A stretch of 64,000 nucleotides of DNA from contig RWJK01001224.1 in assembly GCA_004335835.1 (NCBI GenBank), forward strand, positions 1,185-65,184, given 5' to 3'. The translations under genes and the position numbers were made by a program. How positions within the stretch are numbered: position 1 is the stretch's first letter; each line of letters begins with the position of its first letter. This document shows positions 12,048-22,721 of the stretch, one piece after another. Below the pieces are notes generated by a model, which saw only the letters and a list, made by a program, of their open reading frames with translations, had not been told where the DNA came from and did not search any database. Source of the stretch: Scenedesmus sp. ARA3 (lineage: Eukaryota > Chlorophyta > Chlorophyceae > Sphaeropleales > Scenedesmaceae).

Positions 12048-15000
12048 CTGGAGCGTGACCAGCTGCTGTGCGGTATGGCGCTTGCAGCAGCAGCCACTTT
12101 TGCAAGCGGTTCCAGCACATCGTCTAGCAGCAGCAGGGTCAGCAGCAGCAGCAGTATGAGCAGCAGCAGCAGCAGCAGCAGCAGCCATGGCAAGCAGCTG
12201 CAGCAGCTTGATGCAGCAGCTGTAGCGCTGCTGGCTGCTGCAGTGCTGCCTCCTATGGTGGAGTTTGGGAGCATCAAGAGGGTGAGTGTCAGTCGTTTTA
12301 TGCCTGCTCTGCTCGGCAGTGACTGCTGCCACGTGCTGCTGCACGCACTAGCAGTCGCAACAGAAGCAAACGCTGCTGCAGCAATAACCGGAGCTGTTGT
12401 TGGCAGCAGCGTGCTATCAGCGCTGCCTGCTAGCTCACCTGCAAGTGCTGCAGGTGCAGGCTGTGCAGTGGTTGTGGCAGGCCCCCAGCAGCCTTCCCTG
12501 ACCTGGCTGCTGCTGCGCATGATGTGTGCGCAATGCACGCAAGCCAGCCTCGGCGGCTGCATGCGCAGCCGTGCATGCAGCCAGCACAGCAGCGGCAGTG
12601 ACAGCGACGGCGGTGCAGAGCAGCCAGCACCACCTGCAGCAGCAGCAGCAGAAGTGCGGCGCAAGCCCAGCAACATGGTGCAGCCTCAGCAGGTGCTGCG
12701 AGTTGTGCAGGCGTATGCGGAACACATCCCAAGCGTTGCGCCACTGGTGCCCCGGCTGCTAGGCAGCTTGCATGTACTGCTCTGCCAAGCTGCTCTGGTG
12801 ACTCAGCAGCAGCAGGTGGTGCAGCCAGCAGCTGCCGCTGCATTGGCGCGGCCGCATGCTGCCGGCAGCACTGGCAGCAGCAGCAGCAGCAGCGGCAGCT
12901 TGGTGTTTCAGCTGCTGCATAGGGCGCCGTCACTGCCTTCACTTCGCGGGCTTGCAGAGAAGCTAGCTCCTCTGTGGGAGTCCATGAGTAGCCAGCTGAC
13001 AGCTGGGCAGCAGCAGCAGCATGCACCGCAGGTGCCTGCAGCCCCTCGTGCTCCCAGCAGGAGCAGCAGCAACGGCAGCAACGGCAACAGCAGCAGCTGT
13101 CAAGGGCTGGGTTGGCAGCTGCCAATGTGTGCGTATGTGGTGCTCTCAGTGGCGCTGGCTGTTCAGGGTACAGGATTGGGGTTAGGTTTGCGCAGCAGCT
13201 TTGATCAGCTGTGCGATGGGTTACTTGGATCAGAGGAATGCCAGGGAGAGCTCAGTATTGTGCTGGCTGCTGCACGCATGGCAGCAGCTGTGCTGCAGGT
13301 GCTGCTGCCGGCCTTGCTCGGCAGCAGCAGCAGCAGTGCATTTCCCAGTGAGCAGCAGCAGCAGGGCGAGCCTGTGGCAGCAGCAGGCGGCAGCAGCAGC
13401 AGCAGCTGTGTGAAAGAAGCCCCCATAGCTCTGCAGGGTGTGGTGGAGTGCAGCCTAGCTGCTCTGCAAGCACTGGTGCTGCTGTCAAGGCATGTGCAGG
13501 CAAGCCTGCAGCTGAATATGCACAACTGCAGCAGGCTGCTGGTCTGCAGCTTGGCCGCGTGCAAGACAGCAGAGGAGGCAGCTGCAGCCAAGGCAGCACA
13601 GGCAGCAGCGGGGGGCCTGGGAGCCGCATTAGACGGTCGGCTGTGTGGCTTGCTGGAGTGTGCTGTAGCAGCCTGGTCAGCGCCAGACTCATTCAGTGGT
13701 GCGGCATGTGGAGCAGGCATGGCATCCGCAGGTGAGCAGTCGTGCAGCAGCAGCAGCAGCAGTTCGGCCATCTCAGTGCAGGCAGCGCTGCAGCACCAGC
13801 TGCAGCAGGAGCTGCGCTGCTGGGCCGCTGCCGCACTGGCTGCCTGCTACGGCCAGCTGGGGGCTGGCAGCAGCCAGGGGGCGCTGCTGGCAGCAGCACG
13901 GCAGCCTGGCGCTGTTGCAGCTGATGCACAGCTGCAGCTGGCGGATGGGGGCCCGGCCCTGCCTGTGCATGCTGCTGTGCTGGCGGCTGGCTGCAAGGTG
14001 CTCGGGCAGCAGCTACAACAGCAGCAGCAGCTGGGTGAGACTTACAGTTTGACTGCTGGTGATAATCTTCATGGTGAACTTCACTCCATGCAGCGCAGAA
14101 GTCAGCAGTTCAGTGTGAAGTTGGGTGCTGCTGTGGAGCGGTCGGCGCTGCAGGCGGCACTGGATTATGTGTACTCTGGAGCAGCTGCCATTCCTGAAGC
14201 CGGCTTGAAGGCCCAGCTCACAGCTGCATGCAGCAGCAGAACCCAGCAGCAGCGGCAGCAGCAGCAAGGATGTACGCTGCAGCAGCTGCAGGAGTCAGGC
14301 CAGCAGCAGCTGGCAGGCTTGGGCAGGCTTGCAAAGAAGCTGCAGCTGCAGCTGCTTGCTGCGCTGTGCCGCCAGGTCACGCCGAGCCCAGGGCAGCAGC
14401 TGCAGCTGCTGCATCCGCAGCTGTCTTGCCTGCTGCCGCAGCAGCTACTGCTGCTGCAGTTGCCGGCCAGGGATGTGCTGCCACAGCAGCGTGTTGAGGC
14501 AGATGGAGCTGGTTACTTGAACAACAGGGAAAGCAACAGCAGCAGGAGCAGCAGCAGTGAGCTTGCCGACGCTTTCGAGGCACGGACAGCATTGAACAAT
14601 GTTGACACACACATGACAGATCCCGCAGCAGGAGCGGGGGTCCCACCAGCAGGAACGGGGGTCCCACCAGCAGGATTCAATTTAGGCGATAGCACTGGCA
14701 GCAGCAGCAGCAGCAGCAGCATTGGTAAGGATGTTCGTGACCAGCAGCCTTCCTGTGCTAGCCCTCACTGCTGCAAGCCAGAGGAGCTGGTCATGATTGC
14801 CAGCAGCAGTGGCCCTGGCAGCAGCAGCAGCAGCATTGTTGATAACAGCAGCGTGCCTTCTTTGCACAGTAGCTCTAGCACATACTTAGGAATGCTCACT
14901 AGGTACATGGAGGGAGGGATAGTCCCCGCAGCAGTGTACATCTGCAGTGATCCCCAGCAGCAGCAGCAGCAGCAGCAGCAGCTTGCTAGGCTTGCAGCAG

Positions 15001-15303
15001 GTGCTGCTGCCATGCCTGTTGTGCATGCAGCTGCTGACCTTGGTTACGCAGATGTCCTGCTAGCTACCCCTGCTATAGTGCAGCACCACACAGAGCTACT
15101 GCCATCGCAGCAGCAGCAGCAGCAGCAGCATGCACAAAAGGCACTTGCACTGCTGCCAGCACACCAGGTGCTGCTGTCAGGCTGCGGCTATTTTGAGGCA
15201 CTGTTCTCCCAGCGCTGGCACAGGCCAGGCTGCCAGGAAACTTATCAGGACAGCAGTAGCAGCAGACATGAGGCATCTGCTGGACAGGCTAGCTCAGCAG
15301 GAT

Positions 15304-15336
<33 letters not shown>

Positions 15337-16366
15337 CACCAGTGCGGCGGCTGCCAGTGGTGCTGGTGCCAGAGGCAGATGTGCACGTGGCAGCTGCCCT
15401 GCAGCACTGGCTGTACACAGGGCACCTGCACATCGCACTGCCACAGCACATGCCAGCAGCAAGTGCGCTGCAGCCGCCGCAGCAGCAGCAAGTGCAGCTC
15501 AACGGCTGCTCGCCGGCCTGTCACACCTGCCGCACGCTGCTGCGGCTGTGGCGCTGCGCAGACCTGCTGCTGCTGCCGGCGCTGCAGCAGCAGTGCCTGG
15601 CTGCTGTGGAGGCGGCTGTGGGGCAGCTGCTGCCGGCTGGCTGCTGCCTGGCGCTGCTGCAGGACTGCTGCCAGCTAAGCGTGGCTCCTGCAGCTGATGG
15701 CGCCATTGCGGGGCTGCTGGCGAGGTTTGGTGAGTGGTGGTTTAGTATCATCAAACCATCACACCATCATGCGGGAGTGTGCTGGGCTATCACCATAATG
15801 TGCGACATACATAGCTCCGTTCGAAAAAGTTGTTTCTGCCCTAGCGGGCTGCCTGATCTAGCACCATCTGACGATGTTGTGCCGCTGCGTACGCGTGCTG
15901 CTTTGCTGCAGACAAGGAGTCTGCTGTTGCCTGCCCGGAGTGGCTGGGGCTGCTGCCAGCACTGCAAGATGTGCTGCTGAAGGGCTGGCTGGACAAGCGA
16001 CGGCAGCAGGCCAGCAGCGACAGTGCTGCAGCTGCTGCTGCAGCAGCGCTGGATGGGAAAGGCAGCAGTTGCTTGGTGGATGCAGCGTGTGCTTTGCCAG
16101 GAGGTGCAGCACGTGTAACGCACACCGTGGCAGCTTCACCAGGGCTGTTGTGTGACGCAAATGGCCTGCTGCTGCAGAAGCAGCGTGTTGCGCAGGCACC
16201 CCTGCAGCAGCAGCAGCAGCAGGTGGCATTGATCCTGCAGCGTGGCCGCAGCCAGCAGCATCAAGAGCAGCAGGTGCTGGTGGTGCCCAAGAGCTGTGTG
16301 GCTGACGTGTCTGATGCCATGGCTGCGCTGATGCTGCAGCTGCGCAGCACTGGGCTGCTGGCCTGA
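9687..16366 (+). CDS. Large BTB/POZ-domain protein with helical-repeat N-terminus
   Basis: Likely a scaffold or CUL3-type ubiquitin-ligase adaptor, a role inferred from the domain class. Proposed exons: 9687-9805, 9912-10027, 10063-10159, 10404-10582, 10973-11261, 11474-11668, 11909-15729, 15912-16366; all phases agree, giving ~1,756 residues. Residues ~40-900 are Leu/Ala-rich helices resembling ARM/HEAT repeats (AAKGLAALLSHVQ, LLGVARLLPGLLPVQ). A first BTB-like core is at ~1010-1090 (LPVHAAVLAAGCKVL ... ALDYVYSGA). A second is at ~1375-1500 (LPAHQVLLSGCGYFEALF ... LQHWLYTGHL), followed by a BACK-like helix block (CADLLLLPALQQQCL). The arrangement recalls animal ARMC5. Long Gln/Ser/Ala tracts interrupt the domains. 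The first two exons are tentative: the second intron would be only 35 nt. The big exon carries (CAG)n tracts throughout. Confidence 0.78.
10631..10790 (+). repeat. Near-identical copy of BTB exon 4, donor destroyed
   Basis: This repeats 10438-10597 with an offset of 193 bp and high identity (LIALLSSRSADAVSLSLDAL and following). The donor GT of exon 4 at 10583-10584 corresponds to AT at 10776-10777 in the copy. The copy therefore cannot be spliced at the same place and appears to be a dead exon within the intron. Confidence 0.9.
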
Positions 16367-16955
16367 TCAAGTGTCCGCACATGCATTGTCTGCACGGTCG
16401 CCATGCGTCAACTTGAACATTGAACGTATTTTGCTACCTTTTTGGTTACGCCGCCATGTGCAAAGAGTTGCAGGGCACACGTGTGTTGCATTGCGTTGCG
16501 TTGGCATTACTTTACTCAGCAGGAGGGGAACATCAGGAGCGACCGAGAGGCTCATGCAGTGCTTGGTGGGGACAGAAGGATTGCCAATGGAACAGTTACA
16601 TGATGCGACACTGCCCGCTTGCGAGCGTACAACAGGCTCATCGGCAGCCACGCCAGTGTTCACAAGCCTGAAGATGAGGCTGCACAAACACCCTCACATA
16701 AGGGCGCAGGCAGCAGCAGCATCACTTGCATGCCACATCAAACAGCATCATCACCAGCTGCAGCCGAGGCGTTGAAGGGAGGTGTCTGCGCAGCATCACT
16801 CACAGACGCCATCCCAAAACATAATGAGATGCATCAGCTGAAACTCTCCACACTGCCAGCATCACTCGACACATCCACCCCACAACAAAATGAGGTGCGG
16901 CTCTCCCAAAAAGCCTCTATGCAGTAGATGCTCCGTTGCCGCGGTGATGCTCGCG
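16367..16955. other. Convergent intergenic region
   Basis: It lies between the stop codons of the BTB gene (+) and FKB20-2 (-). A minus-strand TGTAA (+ strand TTACA near 16596) may be the FKB20-2 polyadenylation signal. No other gene is supported; the open frames here are short and unconserved in composition. Confidence 0.45.
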
Positions 16956-18702
16956 CTACTCGCACACCACGTCCGAGAACATCATCATCTGCCGCCGCTC
17001 GCACTTGCGCACCTGGCGCAGCTCCACATCAAACACCTGAGGCAGCCAACGCAGCAGCATCAAGCGGTCAGCAGGCAGGTAAGCAGGTGTTGTCAATGAG
17101 CTGACCAGCAGGAAACAGACAGGCATCAGCAGACCTGCCGCGGCTCAACGTAAAACACCCTGCAGCAGAAAGGACAGCAGCAGCAAGCAGGTCAGCAGGC
17201 AGGTCAGCAGGCGTAGGCAAAGAGCAATACAGCAGAGACCCGGCAGGCACTTTCGAACCCGGCGCAGCTGAAACAACGGCAAACACCTGCAGCAGGAAGG
17301 GCAGCAGCAGGCAGGCAGTGCAGCAGCAAGCAGACAGTCAAGCACACGCACAGGCGATTATTTGAACAAGGGTGCACGTGATCTGCATGCGACACAGCAT
17401 TGCTGTGGCACAGCTCGCCAGCAGACTGCAGCAATAATGACGATGTATGACCACAGCCTTGCATCATGCAGACGACCACCTCGCACTGCTTGGCGCTGAA
17501 GAAGGTGCAGGGGCCCACAGGGGGGCCCAGCGCGGGCGGCACCAGGCAGCAGACTACAGCTCTCCAGGGCACTCAAACCATGCAAACAAACGTGCCGAGC
17601 TTTCTCTCGCACACACATACGTGACCGACTCAAGCAGCACAAAAACTACTACTCAGGAACAGCTGCGCACTGTGCAAGGGTCCCACCTCGCACTGCTTGG
17701 CGCTGAAGAAGGTGGAGGGGCCAACTGGGGGGCCCAGCGCGGGCGGCACCACGATGCGCCGCTTGCCGCCCGGGCGCATGCTGCGGATGCCCATTTCAAA
17801 GCCTGCAGTGCACATTGAAAAGTGAAAAGCGATCATCCCATATATAAGTGTGTTGCACATTGCATGAAGTACAGCGCAGGCATAGCCACGGGGACCCTCG
17901 CACAGCTGCGTGACATGTCCGGCACAGTCACACCTCGTCACGAGTCTTAGAAAGACGCCGGATGATTGGCAGCATACTGAACAACTGTCACATGTCATTG
18001 TTTTGTTACACTGTGTCCAACGCTGCTGTGGAACCCTGGATGCCGAGGCACCTCTCAGCTGTGCGGCGCTTCCTGTAGCTGCTGTTGGATACAAAAATTT
18101 CACATCACCCCAAATGCGTTGGATTGTACAGAGCACAGGTTGCACGTAGTCCGTTTCAACCAGTTACAAGAAACAACAATAGCCCACCTGGGATCAGGCC
18201 TTGAATGCCGAGGCGCGTCTCAGCTGCGCGGCCCTTCCTGTAGCTGCTGTCGATCACGGCGCCGCTCTCGTTGTAAGCAGTGTAGTCAAACACCACCTGC
18301 TGGCCCTCCTCTGGCAGAGTCCCCGAGCCAATAACAAAGTCCTTGAAGATGAGCCTGCACACAGGAATTGAAGAGGGGAGAGAGGCAGCACAGTGTCATG
18401 CGGGTTAGTGCTGCGAACACCTACAGCATGGTGTAGTCATAACACCACCTGCTGGCCCTCCTCTGGCAGCAAGCCTGAGCCGATAACAAAATCCTTGAAG
18501 ATCAGCCTGCGTACGGGGGTGTAGGGGGACAGGGGGCACAGAGTCAAATGTGTGTTTTTGACCCCCATACCCGCAATGCGGTATAGTCAAACACCACCTG
18601 CTGGCCCTGCTCTGGCAGCGTGCCTGAGCCCACCACAAAATCCTTGAAGATGAGCCTGCATGTAGGTCAGGCAGAGCAGGCGGATGAACTCGGTTCGAAC
18701 CC

Positions 18703-18752
<50 letters not shown>

Positions 18753-20708
18753 AGCCGTGCGGCACAGCAGCTACCACCAGCGCAACCCCACCTGCTCCAT
18801 GAGGCAGCATCTGCTGCTGCTGCTGCTGCTGCCGGCGCCGCTGCAATGCAAACCCTTCTGCTGCTGCTACAACAGGGCCGTACACTTGAAACAACTTGAA
18901 ATGTAACACAATTTTTGAACTACATGCTCACCCGTCAGCGTCCATCACGTAGCCGTCGCCTACCACAGTGATGTCAAAGCCCTGGCGGATGAACGCCGGG
19001 AAGTCGATCGGGGCGCGGTTCTGCGCCTGAACCCTGCCGTTCAGCGCAAACACCTGCGGCAGGACAGCACCCGCAAAATGACAGTCAGCTACAGCAGGTG
19101 GCTTGCCAACGACAACAACGGCAGTGCAGCATGCCCTGTTGCAATGATGCATGCTGGAAAATATGTATGTATGCTACCTTTTGGGCAAGTGACAGCACAC
19201 ATCAGGTGATCGACAGTGTTGCAGGGCACTGCAGCGCGGCAGCCTGCTCACTCCAACCCCACCATCTGGCAGTTGCATCAGCTGCGTGCATTGAGCTGCA
19301 ACTGGGATCTTCAACTGCCACTATCTGAAGCTGTTTGTATCTGAAGCCATTTGAGTTTGACCACAAGCTGAGCTGGTTGCTCTTGCTGAAAAAGCGTTTG
19401 ATTGATTGATTAATTGATTGACAAGCTGAGCACCAGCGGAGCCTTCACTTAGATGCTGGACTCGCCATCTGCTCTGCGATGCAGTTTGACACTGGCTGTC
19501 AACTGCTGCGCCACAATGCCCTACCTGCTTGTCCGTGGGTGTCATGTTGCGTGTTGCCTGTTCACTTGTGGCGAGCCGGATAGCACCCTCCTGCAGCGGC
19601 AAGAACCACACAGTACGGGCATGGAGAAATAAAAACACAGCCACAGGGTGTGTGGATGTTGATGCGTGTGCGTTCGCAACGTGCGTTGCTTGCAATGCTG
19701 GGACTGTATGCAGGCATGGCCACGCCGCTGATACCTTGTCTGGCAAGACACGTGCATTGTTTGGCTTCAAGCTTATTTGATTGCTGGTTGTGCGCCTGAA
19801 TTGCAACTCATGCAGGCAGCAAATTGCAGCCTGGCTGCAGGGTGATGACTAGCCGCAAAGAGCAGCAGCACCACATCAGTTTTTTTGGAAGTAAGTCAGT
19901 TACAAGGGCTGGACCTAGCAACCATGAACTCACTCCAAAAAAAAATCAATTGAGAGGATGAGCACCACAACAGTTACTATCATGCATTCATTGGTTGAAA
20001 CGACGAAACTGACTGCAGGGTAAAAACTCACGTTGGTAATCTTTTCTGTGATGGTGGTTGCAGGCGCTGCCGCCGCTGCTGGGGCTGGTGGGGTTGCTGC
20101 TGCTTCTGCCTCAGGAGCAGCTGCTGCGACTTCTTCTGCTGCTGCTGCTGGTGCTGGTGCTGCTGCTGCTGCTGCCACAGCCTCTTCTGCTGCTAGCTCG
20201 TCTGCTGCAGCAGGCCCTGCTGCCTGGCTGAGTAGCAGCAGCACAGATGCTGCTGCTGGTCCTGCAAGCAGATCTCGCCTGCTGACTGGGCCGCTGCTGC
20301 TGCTGCTGCTCTGCTGCTGTGAGCTTGGCTGCTGCAACAAGCACACATCAGTCGCAACCGTCCAAGCAGCATGCAACGCTTAGCAAGTGCTGCAGGAGTC
20401 CCAAGCATGCGTGCCTCATTGGCTGCTACATCTATGCATGCAGTTCATGCATAACTGTAAGCAGGCTGCTTGCGCCAGCTGCAAGATGCACAATGGGCAG
20501 ACTGTCCACTGCCCATGGCCTCAGAGAACATCGCAATGTGATACTACAAGTATCATCATTTGTAACTGCTGCTGCACTCGTAAATTTGAGCAGGGTGATG
20601 CTGCAGTAAGCTGTGACTTGGCTGTGCTGCTACTGTTCCTGCTGCACTGCTGAGAGGTCACTTGCAGCTGCGCCTACCTTGCATGCCGCTGCTCTGGGCC
20701 GCACGCAT
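16956..20708 (-). CDS. FKB20-2: Thylakoid-lumen FKBP immunophilin FKB20-2
   Basis: FKBP-type peptidyl-prolyl isomerase family member of the thylakoid lumen; the Arabidopsis protein is needed for normal photosystem II supercomplex accumulation. Well-supported exons: 20331-20032, 19590-19525, 19053-18932, 18354-18188, 17802-17687, 17036-16956. Tentative N-terminal exons 20708-20678 and 20478-20456 keep phase (total ~301 residues). The N-terminus is transit-peptide-like, followed by a twin-arginine lumenal signal (SRRDLLAGPAAASVLLLL) ending in AAADE. The FKBP domain reads DFPAFIRQGFDI, GSGTLPEEGQQVVFDYTAYN, GFEMGIRSMRPGGKRR and GPPVGPSTFFSAKQ, then FDVELRQVRKC, closely matching land-plant FKB20-2. 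Two cysteines near the C-terminus (KCERR and VVCE-stop) match the Cys pair known in that orthologue. Truncated exon copies crowd its introns. The Ala-rich stretch after the signal is unusually long. Confidence 0.93.
17463..17545 (-). repeat. Truncated copy of FKB20-2 exon ending KQCE
   Basis: Copies the 3' part of the 17802-17687 exon (VPPALGPPVGPCTFFSAKQCE) with a GTGGTC donor-like sequence after it. One difference is Ser to Cys. It lies about 200 bp downstream of the real exon in gene direction. There is no acceptor in frame, so it is not a usable exon. Confidence 0.88.
18015..18085 (-). repeat. Degenerate copy of FKB20-2 exon 18354-18188 end
   Basis: This resembles the 3' edge of the real exon (+ strand 18188-18255), with several substitutions and loss of the GT donor. 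It lies downstream of the exon in gene direction, as expected for an exon-end copy. Confidence 0.75.
18435..18662 (-). repeat. Two truncated 5' copies of an FKB20-2 exon
   Basis: Two copies of the start of exon 18354-18188 lie upstream of it in gene direction, at about 18588-18661 and 18442-18510. Each keeps a CAG acceptor and reads LIFKDFV.GSG.LPE.GQQVV. The copy near 18450 then runs into a stop by frameshift. The copy near 18590 continues into unrelated sequence. Only the third, at 18354-18188, completes the domain. Confidence 0.9.
18704..18752. repeat. (CTG)n microsatellite in FKB20-2 intron
   Basis: Sixteen uninterrupted CTG units on the + strand, hence CAG on the coding strand of this minus-strand gene. 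It is an exception to the usual intronic orientation in the window. Confidence 0.92.
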
Positions 20709-22721
20709 TGGGTCCTGCAGATGTTCAGGATTGATTAAACCTGCTATGCACCAGCATGCGAGTAGAGCTCGTGCTGTAGTGACTGACTAGGTCACCAGTG
20801 ACTTACCTAGATCTGAATGCATACGGACAACGAGCGGGTGCAGCTGACGCTTTAACAAAGTTAATCTGCTTCATTGTGGGAGTTTCTGATTGACCTGGCA
20901 GTGCAGAGCTACTAGTCGCCCTGAACTAGGGCCAAGTCGATGAAGGATGTCGGGCGAAACACGTAGTCCCGACTTCACCCTGCTCGCACGTAATAAACAC
21001 ATTCTGCGAATCCTTACGATGTCGGTGGAGCTCCGCAAATCATGCGTGGTGCAGCGCTTGAACCACAATGTGACAGCTTTTCACCTTGGGGTTCTACCAC
21101 GCCCCTGTGTCCATGAGTGCAAGACTATCCGTGTTCAGGGATCAGGACGCAGCAGAAGAATCCTGTGCAGCAAACTCTCCTGGCCAAGTTGCACTCAAAG
21201 AACCCTACCGCACACCAGGCTAGGTTGGTGCTACTACAAACTTGCAGCAGTTCAAGCTGCAGGCTCATCAGTGAAGCAACAACCTGCAGCCTTTGCCGAC
21301 CATCCAACATTGAGAAGAATCTCCAGCAAGGGCTGCAAAGGAAGAGCAGAGGGGCGCAACTGGCCAGCCACGTCACCATCACGCGTGAGCCCCCAGTGCA
21401 CCCAGCTACCAGCTGTCGGTTGTGCGGCAGCAACAGCTGCATCGCTGTCCTGCTTGCATGCATCCACATGCAAACCTGCTGCCAGCGGCACACAGAACAG
21501 ACATATGGCTCATCCACAAGCAAGCAGTATGCCGCGGCGGCACAGAATACATCAGCAATGCCAACCTAAAACGACAATGACGCGGCCCCTGACATTGCCA
21601 ACTTCTGTACTGGCAGTACGCTTGCTGGCAGGCCAAAAGAAACAAGGGAACACACACGTGTGTAGGTGGTTTTATGCACCAGTCACACATCCTCCACTTT
21701 AAATGCACATGCAAATGTGCCAGCAGCAATACGGCGCACCAGAGCGATGCTTGAGTGGCTCACCATGATGAAAAAGAAAAGATGTCAAAATGTGACAGCT
21801 GGTAAACTAGCCCCCACTTAGCTGTACTACAATGACATTCGTGCTGTTACACGCTGCTATACTGTGCTTCGGTCTGTTCAAGAAACAGACATGCACAGCT
21901 GCGTCTAAGTCAACTAATGCAACTAATGCAACCAAAGTAATAGGCCCACACAAAGACGGCAACCTAAACTCACATTGTGCAATCGGCCATCCTGTTTGCA
22001 CAGTTGCATGCTTGGCCACTTTCCTGCGTGTTCAGTCTGCACGCATGCCCATGCCCGTGTCCCACACAAGTGCAGCACTGCTAAAACTTGCTTGACTTCG
22101 GCAGCACCATCTGCCATGCTTGACTGTGCACAGTCACAAGCAGCCATGCAACACCTCAAAGAGGTGTCTACCTGTAAGCTGCAATGCTGTAGCAGCTCCA
22201 CTGCTGCCACTGCAGCAGCTGCTGCTGCTGCTGCTGCATTGTCCGCAGCAATGACGTGGCAAGCCGGCGCAACAGCAGTGCAAGTTCACACGTCAACGCC
22301 AACTTATTGGTTGGCCACAGTGAATTCCTGTTCCGTGTTGTGGTGGGAACAGCAAAGGTGCACGCAACACACCATCACCACCACGCGCAGCACGTGATCA
22401 ATGTGTTCAGTTTGCAAACTGTCTGCGCAGTGGTTGCTGTCTAACAAAACTGTCCCTGGCCTGGCAAAAGCAGCGCATATGAAGAAACCTAACACGCATA
22501 TGAAGAAACCTAGCAACACCGCGCCACACAACACGGCTGGACAGTGCACCACAAAAGACCGACTGGTGTAGTTGACTTGTCATTTCAGCAGGAGCCAGTG
22601 TCCTTTGAGTTGCTTCGCATGCCTCTACCATATGCTGCAATGACTACCTTGACACACCATTCATTCTCACAACTTCAGCTGCCGCTGGCCGGATTCGTTT
22701 CTTGTGCCTCCGCGGCCGCGG
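20709..22721. other. 2-kb intergenic region, no gene recognised
   Basis: It lies between the 5' end of FKB20-2 and the stop of the kinase gene, both on the minus strand. The + strand is open for about 250 codons at 20947-21702, but the translation is Cys/Arg/Ser-rich without any recognisable domain and no coding-like splice structure, so I do not call it. The FKB20-2 promoter should lie at the left end. A short (CTG)n tract is at 22208-22235. Confidence 0.5.

Noticed and set aside
12009..15754. Antisense and alternative-frame ORFs within the large BTB exon
   Set aside because: Same trinucleotide-repeat effect; no independent evidence of coding.
18655..18704. tRNA-like stretch with a perfect B box (GGTTCGAACCC) before the CTG tract
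   Set aside because: The D-arm-like part is too close to the B box and no acceptor stem or anticodon arm of proper length can be drawn; probably chance or a decayed relic.
20947..21702. 251-codon open frame on the + strand
   Set aside because: No domain, biased Cys/Arg/Ser composition, overlapping open frames on both strands, and no conserved splice structure.
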